Of a stretch of DNA of 9,959 nt, positions 1 to 6,759 are shown piece after piece. Below the pieces are notes generated by a model. The model searched no databases and had not been told where the DNA came from. It was given only the letters and a program-made list of their open reading frames with translations. The position numbers and the translations under genes were made by a program. Position 1 is the stretch's first letter. Each line of letters opens with the position of its first letter. The stretch covers positions 1-9,959 of the forward strand of contig JAEYRW010000018.1 of NCBI GenBank assembly GCA_023435435.1. Reading direction: 5' to 3'. This stretch comes from Bacillota bacterium (GTDB lineage Bacteria > Bacillota > Clostridia > Christensenellales > Aristaeellaceae).

Positions 1-27
1 GTCTTGCATTACCCCAAAATCAGTATG

Positions 28-80
28 GGATTCCAAAGGGCCTGAGGCCCTTTGGCGGGGGACCGGGGGGCAGAGCTCCC
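28..80 (+). repeat. Intergenic palindromic repeat, left copy
   Basis: This 53-base stretch begins GGATTCCAAAGGG and contains CCTTTGGCGGG. Aligned by eye without gaps, it matches the reverse complement of bases 9811-9863 at 41 of 53 positions. The differences are concentrated in the hairpin loop and in scattered single bases. The two copies therefore flank the FAS II operon as inverted repeats. The copy carries its own hairpin (33-55). It looks like a dispersed intergenic repeat of the REP-like kind found in GC-rich clostridia; the family assignment is inference. Confidence 0.6.
33..55 (-). terminator. Possible operon-end hairpin after accA
   Basis: CCAAAGGGCC and GGCCCTTTGG form a perfect 10-base-pair stem around a TGA loop, starting 34 bases after the accA stop codon in the direction of transcription. 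It is the only strong stem downstream of the operon. There is no U-run directly after it on the minus strand; a short TTTT comes about 10 to 15 bases later. It may act as a weak terminator or 3'-end stabiliser, or may simply be the palindrome of the repeat in which it lies. Confidence 0.35.
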
Positions 81-88
81 GGCCGGCG

Positions 89-862
89 TCACCCCTCGCT
101 CAAATCCCCAATCTTCCGGAACCGGTCGTAGCGCTTCGAGGGATCGATGCCCCTGATGGCGGCGACGATTTCCGACTTGAATGTTTCGTAGAATTCCTCG
201 GTGCCCAGGCCCGCCTCGGGTACGATGCGCTCAATGATTTTCAGCGCCAGCGCGTCCTGGGCGGTGAGCTTCAGGGAGTTCGCCGCGTCCGCCGCGCGGG
301 CGGCGTCCTTCCAGAGGATGCTTGCGCAGCCTTCGGGGGAGATGACGGAATAGACGGCGTTTTCAAGCATCCAGACCTCGTCCGCCACCGCCAGCGCCAG
401 CGCGCCGCCCGAACCGCCCTCGCCGATGAGGATGGAGAGCACAGGCACCCTGAGCCCCATCATTTCAACGAGATTCTCCGCGATGGCCTGACCCTGGCCG
501 CGCTCCTCCGCGCCGATGCCGCAGTACGCGCCGGAGGTGTCGATGAGGTTGACGACGGGGATGCCGAATTTGTCGGCCTGCTTCATGAGCCGAAGCGCCT
601 TGCGGTAGCCCTCGGGATTGGGCGCGCCGAAGTTGCGCTCCATGCGCTCCCGGGAATTTCTGCCCTTCTCGATGCCGATCACCACGACGGGGAGCCCCGC
701 AATGCGCGCGATGCCGCCCACAATGGCGGGGTCGTCCGCGAACCGGCGGTCGCCGTGCAGTTCAAAAAAATTCTCAAAAAGATGCGCGATGTAATCGACC
801 GCCGTGGGCCGCCCGTTTGCGCGGGCGATCTTCACCCGGTCGTATGCCGTCATTTCTTCCAT
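89..862 (-). CDS. accA: Acetyl-CoA carboxylase carboxyltransferase subunit alpha
   Basis: AccA forms, with AccD, the carboxyltransferase half of acetyl-CoA carboxylase. It moves the carboxyl group from carboxybiotin on AccB to acetyl-CoA, making malonyl-CoA in the cytoplasm. The 257-residue protein is the short form common in Bacillota (E. coli has about 319). Family signatures are clear: RNFGAPNPEGYRKALRLM near residues 76-93, DTSGAYCGIGAEERGQ at 108-123, the oxyanion-type glycine stretch GEGGSGGALA at 147-156, and ISPEGCASILWKD at 174-186. It is the last gene of the operon. The ATG at 862 is chosen because GGGGAGGG lies about 7 bases before it; it overlaps the end of accD by 13 bases. A second ATG at 853 would give an ATGA stop/start overlap, but sits too far from the ribosome binding site. 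Identity is very secure; only the start is open. Confidence 0.96.
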   Translation of the reverse strand: MEEMTAYDRVKIARANGRPTAVDYIAHLFENFFELHGDRRFADDPAIVGGIARIAGLPVVVIGIEKGRNSRERMERNFGAPNPEGYRKALRLMKQADKFGIPVVNLIDTSGAYCGIGAEERGQGQAIAENLVEMMGLRVPVLSILIGEGGSGGALALAVADEVWMLENAVYSVISPEGCASILWKDAARAADAANSLKLTAQDALALKIIERIVPEAGLGTEEFYETFKSEIVAAIRGIDPSKRYDRFRKIGDLSEG

Positions 863-1725
863 AAACCGCCCTCCCCGTACGCGCGCAGGAGGTTCGAAAG
901 CGTCTCGCGCTGCTGCGCGCGGTGCACAATCGCGTCCAAAAACCCGTGCTCAATGAGGAACTCCGAGGTCTGGAAGCCCGCCGGAAGCTTTTTGCGGCTG
1001 GTTTGCTCGATGACCCGCGCGCCCGCGAACCCGATGGTCGCGCCGGGCTCCGCCAGAATCACGTCGCCCTCCATGGCGAAGGAGGCCGTGACGCCGCCGG
1101 TGGTGGGGTCGGTCAAAACCGCGATGTAGAGAAGCCCCGCGTCCGCGTGCCGCTTCACCGCCGCGCTTGTCTTGGCCATCTGCATGAGCGAGACGATGCC
1201 CTCCTGCATGCGCGCGCCGCCGGACACGGTAAAGCCCACCACCGGCAGCTTTTCGGACGTGGCCAGCTCGAAGATCCGCGTGATCTTCTCGCCCACTGCC
1301 GCGCCCATGGAGCCCATCATGAAGTTCGCTTCCATGGCGAACGCCGCGCAGTGCTTTTCGAGAATGGCGCCCGTTCCGCACACCACGGCGCTCTTCTCGC
1401 CGGAGGCGTTGCGCGCCGAATCGAGCTTTCCCTCGTAGCCGGGGAATTCCAAAACGTCCCGGCTCATGAGGTAGGCGTCGGTCTCCGTGAAGCTGTTTTC
1501 ATCGAGAATGAACTTGAGCCGCTGGCGCGCGCCCATGCGGAAATGATAGCCGCAATCGCAGACCTTGTTCATCTCCCAAAGCCGCGTCAGCTCGATCTGC
1601 TTGCGGCAGTTGGGACAGGTCTGGGTAGGCTCGTTTTCGGCCGCCGCAACCGGCGGAGGCGCGGACTGGCGTCCGCCCTTTTCCAGTTCATTCTTGGGCT
1701 TGTTCAAAAAACGCAATAAGGGCAT
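850..1725 (-). CDS. accD: Acetyl-CoA carboxylase carboxyltransferase subunit beta
   Basis: AccD is the partner of AccA in the carboxyltransferase that makes malonyl-CoA. The 291-residue protein has an N-terminal zinc-ribbon and a crotonase-fold domain. Visible motifs are MGSMGAAVGEKI near 137-148, SGGARMQEG at 168-176, TTGGVTASFA at 208-217 and GFAGARVIEQT at 232-242, all typical of the family. The zinc ribbon begins normally with CPNC (Cys37, Cys40), and the third cysteine (Cys56) is correctly spaced. The last pair, however, reads C-D-C (Cys56, Cys58) instead of the usual C-x-x-C, one residue short. Residues 18-33 form a variable, proline- and alanine-containing N-terminal stretch. The gene starts in a TAATG junction sharing one base with the accC stop, with AAGGA about 9 bases upstream, so translation is probably coupled. 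Assignment is secure. Confidence 0.96.
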   Translation of the reverse strand: MPLLRFLNKPKNELEKGGRQSAPPPVAAAENEPTQTCPNCRKQIELTRLWEMNKVCDCGYHFRMGARQRLKFILDENSFTETDAYLMSRDVLEFPGYEGKLDSARNASGEKSAVVCGTGAILEKHCAAFAMEANFMMGSMGAAVGEKITRIFELATSEKLPVVGFTVSGGARMQEGIVSLMQMAKTSAAVKRHADAGLLYIAVLTDPTTGGVTASFAMEGDVILAEPGATIGFAGARVIEQTSRKKLPAGFQTSEFLIEHGFLDAIVHRAQQRETLSNLLRAYGEGGLWKK

Positions 1726-3038
1726 TATGCTTTGTCCTTTTTGAAGAAGTTGAGGTCGTATGTGCCGTCCTTGAAGCGCGGATCGGCGACGATGTCGATC
1801 TGCTCCTCAATGTTGTTGGAAACCCCGTCGATGACCAGCTCGCACAGCGCGGCGGAGAGCTTCCGGAGCGCCTCCTCCCGCGTGCCCGCGTAAACGATGA
1901 GCTTTCCGAGCAGCTGGTCGTAGTGGGGCGAAACATTGTAACCCGCTACCAGGAACGTGTCGAACCGCACAAACGGCCCGCCCGGCACGTGCAGGAAGGA
2001 AACCTTGCCCGGCATCCGCGCGTTGATGCGGCATTCCACGGCGCAGCCGCGAATCTTCACGTCGTCCTGCATGAACGTGAGGGGAATCCCCGCCGCCACG
2101 CGAATCTGCCACTTCACCAGGTCGAAGCCCGTCAGCGCCTCGGTGACGGTGTGCTCCACCTGCAGCCGGACATTCATCTCCATGAAATAGAAATTGCCGT
2201 CCGCGCCGCGCAAAAATTCCAGCGTGCCCACGCCCACATACCCCACGGCCATGACCGCGTCGACGACCTTTTTCATGATGGCGTCGCGCGCTTCCCGGGA
2301 GACCACCGGGGAAGGCGATTCCTCGATGAGCTTCTGGTGGTTTCTCTGCACGGAACAATCGCGTTCACCCAGGCACACGCAGTTGTTCAGCTCGTCCGCA
2401 ATGATCTGAAACTCCACGTGCTTGGCGGGATTGACGTACTTTTCCATGTAAACCGCGCCGTCGCCGAACGCGGCCTTGCCCTCCGCCGTGGCGGAAAGGT
2501 ACGCGTTCTCGAGCTCGGATTCGCTCTTGACCAGCCGGATGCCCCGTCCGCCGCCGCCCGAACGGGCCTTGAGCATCACGGGATAGCCGATCTTTTCCGC
2601 CGCCTGGCGCGCGTCCTTGAGGGTGGGCAGCACGTCGGTTCCGGGGATCACGGGCAGGCCCGCGTCCGCCATGAGCGCCTTGATGCGGGATTTGTCGGAC
2701 AGATTCTCCATGTTCTCGACGCTGGGGCCGATAAACACGATTCCGTTTTTTTCACACAGCGCCGCGAAATGGGCGTTCTCGGAGAGGAAGCCGTAGCCGG
2801 GATGGATGGCCTGCGCCCCGGAAACCAGCGCGGTGGCCACGATGCGCTCCTCGTTTAAGTAACTCTGCCCTGCGGACGCCGGGCCGATGCAGAAGCTCTC
2901 GTCCGCCAATGCCACGTGCAGCGCCTCGCGGTCGGCATCGGAAAACACCGCGACGGTGGAGATGCCCATCTCCTTGCAGGCGCGGATGATGCGCACGGCG
3001 ATCTCGCCGCGGTTCGCGATGAGAATCTTTGAAAACAT
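1725..3038 (-). CDS. accC: Biotin carboxylase subunit of acetyl-CoA carboxylase
   Basis: AccC uses ATP and bicarbonate to carboxylate the biotin attached to AccB, the first half-reaction of malonyl-CoA synthesis. The 437-residue protein shows the ATP-grasp architecture in order: KILIANRGEIAVRI at the N terminus, IHPGYGFLSEN at 79-88, the glycine-rich ATP loop SGGGGRGIR at 160-168, ERDCSVQRNHQKLIEE at 225-240, and the catalytic stretch MEMN-V-RLQVEH at 286-296 with Arg291 and Glu295. The C-terminal part carries RINA then PGK, and SPHYDQLLGKLI near 370-381. Between RINA (337-340) and PGG (352-354) the protein is about 7 residues shorter than E. coli AccC, having lost the usual EDP...PS segment. 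Its start shares one base with the fabZ stop (TAATG); the upstream GGGGG is a weak ribosome binding site, suggesting coupling. Pyruvate or propionyl-CoA carboxylase is unlikely in this context. Confidence 0.96.
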   Translation of the reverse strand: MFSKILIANRGEIAVRIIRACKEMGISTVAVFSDADREALHVALADESFCIGPASAGQSYLNEERIVATALVSGAQAIHPGYGFLSENAHFAALCEKNGIVFIGPSVENMENLSDKSRIKALMADAGLPVIPGTDVLPTLKDARQAAEKIGYPVMLKARSGGGGRGIRLVKSESELENAYLSATAEGKAAFGDGAVYMEKYVNPAKHVEFQIIADELNNCVCLGERDCSVQRNHQKLIEESPSPVVSREARDAIMKKVVDAVMAVGYVGVGTLEFLRGADGNFYFMEMNVRLQVEHTVTEALTGFDLVKWQIRVAAGIPLTFMQDDVKIRGCAVECRINARMPGKVSFLHVPGGPFVRFDTFLVAGYNVSPHYDQLLGKLIVYAGTREEALRKLSAALCELVIDGVSNNIEEQIDIVADPRFKDGTYDLNFFKKDKA

Positions 3039-3454
3039 TATGCCCCCACGATGGCGAAGGAGAACTCCGCCGTCAGGCAGATTTTGCCGCCCGCGCGCGC
3101 CACCCCTTCGCAGAAGCGGAACGCGCCCTTTTCACGGACGATATGCACCTCGGTTTCGATCACGTCGCCGGGGCGCACGGGGGAGCGGAACCGCGCCTTG
3201 TCGATGCCGGTGTACATGGGCGTCTTGCCGCCCGTGAGCGCGCCCTCAAAAAGAACGCACGCCGACTGCGCCAGAATCTCGCACAAAATAACGCCCGGCA
3301 CCACGGGATTGAACGGAAAGTGGCCGCGCAGGAAGAACTCGTCGCCCTTGACGCGGTATTTTCCCCGGGCGACGCCGTCCTCGCACACTGCCTCGTCCAG
3401 AAGCAGCATGTCGTCCCGGTGCGGAATGATGCGCTTGATCTCGTCTTTGGTCAT
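3038..3454 (-). CDS. fabZ: 3-hydroxyacyl-ACP dehydratase
   Basis: FabZ removes water from 3-hydroxyacyl-ACP to give trans-2-enoyl-ACP, the third step of each elongation cycle. The 138-residue hot-dog-fold protein carries the catalytic histidine in IIPHRDDMLLLDE (His12) and the catalytic glutamate in PGVILCEILAQSA (Glu59). The GHFPFNPVVPG segment lies at 44-54 and the YTGIDKARFRSPVRPGD region in the second half. Family length is about 140 to 150. The ATG at 3454 is chosen because it forms an ATGA overlap with the accB stop and has AAGGTGG 4 to 5 bases upstream; the reading frame continues upstream but that part is only the shadow of accB. No fabA, fabM or fabN relative is seen in the window, so the double bond for unsaturated fatty acids must come from elsewhere or from this enzyme; the sequence does not decide. 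Confidence 0.95.
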   Translation of the reverse strand: MTKDEIKRIIPHRDDMLLLDEAVCEDGVARGKYRVKGDEFFLRGHFPFNPVVPGVILCEILAQSACVLFEGALTGGKTPMYTGIDKARFRSPVRPGDVIETEVHIVREKGAFRFCEGVARAGGKICLTAEFSFAIVGA

Positions 3455-3879
3455 GCGTCCACCTTGACGCGCAGGAGCACGTGCCCAAAGTCCACAACCT
3501 GGGCGTTGCCCGCGCATACCTCGACCACGGTGCCCGCAACGTCGGAGGCGATCTCGTTCATGAGCTTCATCGCCTCGATGATGCACAAAACGTCACCCTT
3601 CTTCACCCGGTCACCCACTTTGACGTAGGGCTCGGCGTTCTCGGCGGGCGCGGTGTAGAACACGCCCACCATGGGCGAAGTGACGTCGGTCACCCCCGCC
3701 TCGGCTTTGGCGGCGGACGCCTGGGCTGCGGCGGGCGCGGCCTGGGGCGCGACAACCACGGGCGCGGCCTGCTGGCCCATCTCGAGCCGCACGTTCTTGC
3801 CGTCCTCGCTCACTTCAAGCGCGGTGAGCCCCAACTCGCGCATCAGGCCCGCGTACTTGCGGATGCTTGTCTCTTCCAT
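3451..3879 (-). CDS. accB: Biotin carboxyl carrier protein of acetyl-CoA carboxylase
   Basis: AccB carries the biotin that shuttles carboxyl groups between AccC and AccA/AccD. The 142-residue protein has an N-terminal helix domain (about 1-36), an alanine/proline-rich flexible linker (about 37-63) and a C-terminal biotinyl domain. The biotinylation site is EAMKLMNEI, with the acceptor Lys105. The acetyl-CoA carboxylase-specific thumb is visible as SPMVGVFYTAPAENAEPYV (68-86), which separates it from other biotinyl carriers. It starts 9 bases after the fabF stop, with GAGGTGA just before the ATG, the GA shared with the fabF stop codon. Its own stop overlaps the fabZ start by 4 bases. The attaching ligase BirA is not in the window. 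Confidence 0.96.
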   Translation of the reverse strand: MEETSIRKYAGLMRELGLTALEVSEDGKNVRLEMGQQAAPVVVAPQAAPAAAQASAAKAEAGVTDVTSPMVGVFYTAPAENAEPYVKVGDRVKKGDVLCIIEAMKLMNEIASDVAGTVVEVCAGNAQVVDFGHVLLRVKVDA

Positions 3880-3888
3880 GCGATCACC

Positions 3889-5130
3889 TCATTTACGGCT
3901 GGGCACGCCGCGAAATGCCAGACAGGCATTGTGCCCGCCGAAGCCGAAAGAATTGGAGATTGCGAGGGTCAGATCCCTCTTTTTCGCGACCAGCGGCGTG
4001 ACGTCCAAATCGCACGCCGGATCGATTTCGAGCAGATTGATGGTGGGCGGAACGATGCCGTCCCGGAGCGCGAGCACGCTGGCAATGGCCTCTACCGCGC
4101 CCGCCGCGCCGAGCATGTGCCCGGTCATGGACTTGGTGGAGCTCACGCAAGCATCCTTCGCGGCGCCTTCCAGCGCTGTTTTGATGGCCACCGTCTCCGC
4201 CGCGTCGTTGAGGGGCGTGCCGGTTCCGTGGGCGTTGACGTAAACGACGTCCGCATCCGTGTAGCCCGCCTCCGCCATGGCGTCCTTCATGGCGCGCGCG
4301 CCGCCGGCCGCGTCCGGCCGGGGGGCCGTGATGTGGTAGGCGTCGCAGGTGGAACCGTAGCCCGCCACCTCCGCCAGGATTTCCGCGCCGCGCGCCACGG
4401 CGTGCTCGTACGCCTCCAGCACCAGGCAGCCCGCGCCTTCTCCGATGACGAAGCCCGCGCGCCGCTTGTCGAAGGGGAGGGACGCCGCGTCGGGGTCGTC
4501 CGCGGTGGTGAGGGCCTGCATGTTGATAAAGCCCGCCACGCCGATTTCGGTAATGGACGCCTCCGCGCCGCCCGCGATGATGGCGTCCGCGTAGCCGTGC
4601 CGGATGGCGCGCAGCGCCTCGCCGATGGCGTTGGAGCCCGAGGCGCAGGCGGTGACGGAGGGCATCGCGCCGTTCTGGCAGTCGTACTTGATGGCGATCA
4701 TGCCGGAGGCGATGTTTGAAATCATCATGGGCACGAAGTAGGGTGACACCCGCCGGGGCCCCTTCTCCATGAGCTTCTGATATTCGTTGGAAAGCGTCTC
4801 GAGGCCGCCGATGCCGCTGCCAAAGTACACGCCCACGCGCGCCGGCGGAAGCGTGCCGACGATGCCCGACTGGGCCACCGCCTCCTCCGCCGCCGCCAGC
4901 GCGTACTGGGCATAACGGTCGGTGCGGTTCAGCTCGGCCTTGTCGAGGTACGCGCGCGGGTCGAAGTCCTTGACTTCCGCCGCGAGCTTGGCCTTGAAAT
5001 TCTCGGTGTTAAAGCGCGTAATGGGCGCGATGCCGTTTTTCCCTTCCAGCATCGCCTTCCACATGGCCTCCACCGAGAGGCCCACGGGGGTGACCGCCCC
5101 CATGCCGGTGACTACAACTCTACGATTCAT
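3889..5130 (-). CDS. fabF: Beta-ketoacyl-ACP synthase II
   Basis: FabF condenses malonyl-ACP with a growing acyl-ACP, releasing carbon dioxide and lengthening the chain by two carbons. The 413-residue thiolase-fold protein has the Cys-His-His triad: Cys162 in VTACASGSNAIG, His301 in NAHGTGTPLND, and His338 in STKSMTGHMLGAAG, along with Lys333. The loop GSGIGGL near 104-110 and the C-terminal NSFGFGGHNA (393-402) fit FabF rather than FabB. FabF is the only condensing enzyme in the window. As a family it elongates and does not normally use acetyl-CoA to start chains, so a FabH is expected elsewhere. The start lies 4 bases after the fabG stop and has only a weak upstream purine stretch, so it probably depends on translation of fabG. 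Confidence 0.96.
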   Translation of the reverse strand: MNRRVVVTGMGAVTPVGLSVEAMWKAMLEGKNGIAPITRFNTENFKAKLAAEVKDFDPRAYLDKAELNRTDRYAQYALAAAEEAVAQSGIVGTLPPARVGVYFGSGIGGLETLSNEYQKLMEKGPRRVSPYFVPMMISNIASGMIAIKYDCQNGAMPSVTACASGSNAIGEALRAIRHGYADAIIAGGAEASITEIGVAGFINMQALTTADDPDAASLPFDKRRAGFVIGEGAGCLVLEAYEHAVARGAEILAEVAGYGSTCDAYHITAPRPDAAGGARAMKDAMAEAGYTDADVVYVNAHGTGTPLNDAAETVAIKTALEGAAKDACVSSTKSMTGHMLGAAGAVEAIASVLALRDGIVPPTINLLEIDPACDLDVTPLVAKKRDLTLAISNSFGFGGHNACLAFRGVPSRK

Positions 5131-5134
5131 ACGA

Positions 5135-5857
5135 TCACATCGCCATTCCGCCGTCGACGCGGATGACCTCTCCCGTTATATAATCGCCCCCGCGCCCGGC
5201 CAGAAAGGCCACCACCTCCGCCACGGCCCCGGCCGCGCCCGCGCGGCCGAGGGGAATGCGGGAAAGAAGATCTTCCTGGGGCAGGGATTTCGTCATGTCC
5301 GTTTCGATGAAGCCGGGCGCCACGGCGTTGACGGTGATGCCCCGTGCCGCCAGCTCCCGGGCGGCGGATTTCGTCAGGCCGATGAGGCCCGCCTTGGACG
5401 CCGCGTAGTTGGCCTGCCCGGCGTTGCCCATGAGGCCGATGACCGAGCTTATGCTGATGATCTTCCCCGCCCGCTGCCGCAGCATGAGGGGGCTCACATG
5501 CCGGATCAGATTGAACGCGCCCTTGAGGTTGGTATCGAGCACCTGGTCGTAATCGGTTTCCTTCATGGTGAGCAAAAGCCCGTCCCGGGCGATCCCGGCG
5601 TTGTTGACCAGGATGTCAATCCGCCCAAAGTCCGCCTTCACCGCGCCCACCGCCGCCTTCACCGCCTCGAAATCCGAGACGTCCACCCTGTAGGCCTTTG
5701 CCTTGGTGGGGATCGCCCCGACGCAGTCGCTTGCCGCGGCCTCGTTCCCGGCGTAGAAAATCGCGACTTCCGCGCCCAACGCGGAGAGCTTCTCCGCCAC
5801 GGCGCGCCCGATGCCCCGCGAGCCGCCCGTCACCAGCGCGACCTTTCCCGTCAGCAC
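5135..5857 (-). CDS. fabG: 3-oxoacyl-ACP reductase
   Basis: FabG reduces 3-ketoacyl-ACP to 3-hydroxyacyl-ACP with NADPH. The 240-residue short-chain dehydrogenase has the cofactor loop TGGSRGIG (10-17), NNAG (85-88), Asn110 in LDTNLKG, and the catalytic Ser138, Tyr151 and Lys155 in YAASKAG. The usual C-terminal VAFLAGRGGDYITGEVI and RVDGGMAM tail is present. The start codon is GTG at 5857, not ATG. It overlaps the fabD stop by 7 bases and has a GGCGGTGG stretch about 7 bases upstream, and the protein then begins at the expected family position. Many short-chain dehydrogenases look alike, but the position between fabD and fabF makes FabG secure. Confidence 0.95.
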   Translation of the reverse strand: MLTGKVALVTGGSRGIGRAVAEKLSALGAEVAIFYAGNEAAASDCVGAIPTKAKAYRVDVSDFEAVKAAVGAVKADFGRIDILVNNAGIARDGLLLTMKETDYDQVLDTNLKGAFNLIRHVSPLMLRQRAGKIISISSVIGLMGNAGQANYAASKAGLIGLTKSAARELAARGITVNAVAPGFIETDMTKSLPQEDLLSRIPLGRAGAAGAVAEVVAFLAGRGGDYITGEVIRVDGGMAM

Positions 5858-6759
5858 AGCGCGTCCACCGCCTTTTTCAGTGATTCGGCATCCTCGACGC
5901 CCAGAACCCTGACGCCCGGGTTGATCTTCCCGATGAGCCCGGAAAGCGTCGTTCCGGGGCCGACCTCGAGAAACGTATCGAACCCGGTTTCGATCATGTG
6001 CTCCACTTCCGCCTGCCAGCGGACGGGGCTTTTGATCTGATCCGCCAGCGCCTCCGCAAAGGCCCAGCCGTAGGGGAGACCCGTCTTGTTCGCGTAGAGA
6101 AGGCCCTTGGGCTTTCTGAACGCGACCTTTTCAAGCGCCTCGCGGAACTGGGCCGCCGCCTGCGCCATGTAGGGAGAGTGGAACGCGCCCTTGACCTTGA
6201 GGGGCACCGCGCGCCCGCCCGCCGCCTTCACCGCCGCGAGGAAATCCGGCATTTTGGCCTTCTCGCCCGAAACGGTGATCTGCCCGGGGCAGTTGTAATT
6301 GACGGGGTACACGCCGTGCGCAGCCGCGATTTTTTCCACGTCCTCCGCGGAGAGCTTCAGAACCGCCGCCATGGCGCCTTCGGTCTTCCCGGCCTCCGCC
6401 TGCATCAGTTCCCCGCGCAGCGACACCAGCCGGAAGCCCTCGATGAGATCCACCGCGCCGGACGCCGCCAGTGCCGAAACCTCGCCCAGCGAAAAGCCTG
6501 CGCATGCGTCGGGCCGCACGCCCCGCGCCATGAGGGCGTGGGTCGCCGCGAGCTCCACCGCGTAGAGGCAGGGCTGGGTGTTTTTCGTCTCGGAAAGCGC
6601 GTCCTCGGGACCTTCAAAGCATAGGGCGAGGGTGCCGGGGCGGACCGCTTCCAACGAATCGAAAACGGCCCTTGCCGCCGGGTCGGCCTCGTAGAGGCTT
6701 TTTCCCATGCCCGCCTTTTGGGCGCCCTGGCCGGGGAACACGAACGCTAGCTTAGCCAT
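5851..6759 (-). CDS. fabD: Malonyl-CoA:ACP transacylase
   Basis: FabD transfers malonate from coenzyme A to AcpP, supplying the extender for every FAS II cycle. The 302-residue protein has FPGQGAQ (8-14), the nucleophile elbow GFSLGE with Ser90, Arg115 in SLRGELMQ, NCPGQITVSG (156-165), and the catalytic His194 in GAFHSPYM. The EVGPGTTLSGL segment is near the end. The residue before the nucleophile is Phe instead of the His of the textbook GHSLGE motif; other residues of the site are normal. The ATG at 6759 overlaps the end of fabK by 13 bases, and a GGAGGGG ribosome binding site lies inside the fabK coding sequence. Length matches the family (about 300 to 310). Confidence 0.96.
   Translation of the reverse strand: MAKLAFVFPGQGAQKAGMGKSLYEADPAARAVFDSLEAVRPGTLALCFEGPEDALSETKNTQPCLYAVELAATHALMARGVRPDACAGFSLGEVSALAASGAVDLIEGFRLVSLRGELMQAEAGKTEGAMAAVLKLSAEDVEKIAAAHGVYPVNYNCPGQITVSGEKAKMPDFLAAVKAAGGRAVPLKVKGAFHSPYMAQAAAQFREALEKVAFRKPKGLLYANKTGLPYGWAFAEALADQIKSPVRWQAEVEHMIETGFDTFLEVGPGTTLSGLIGKINPGVRVLGVEDAESLKKAVDALC

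Noticed and set aside
1923..2858. Long plus-strand open frame antisense to accC
   Set aside because: It has the same kind of His- and Arg-rich shadow composition, lies fully within accC and has no family motif.
3455..3586. Extension of the fabZ frame upstream
   Set aside because: The added part lies inside accB in another frame and has no FabZ similarity; the ATG at 3454 gives the proper family start and an ATGA overlap.
3481..4719. Long plus-strand open frame (412 codons) antisense to accB and fabF
   Set aside because: GC-rich DNA gives long antisense frames. The product is rich in His, Arg and Gly, shows no recognisable domain, and the opposite strand has secure genes.
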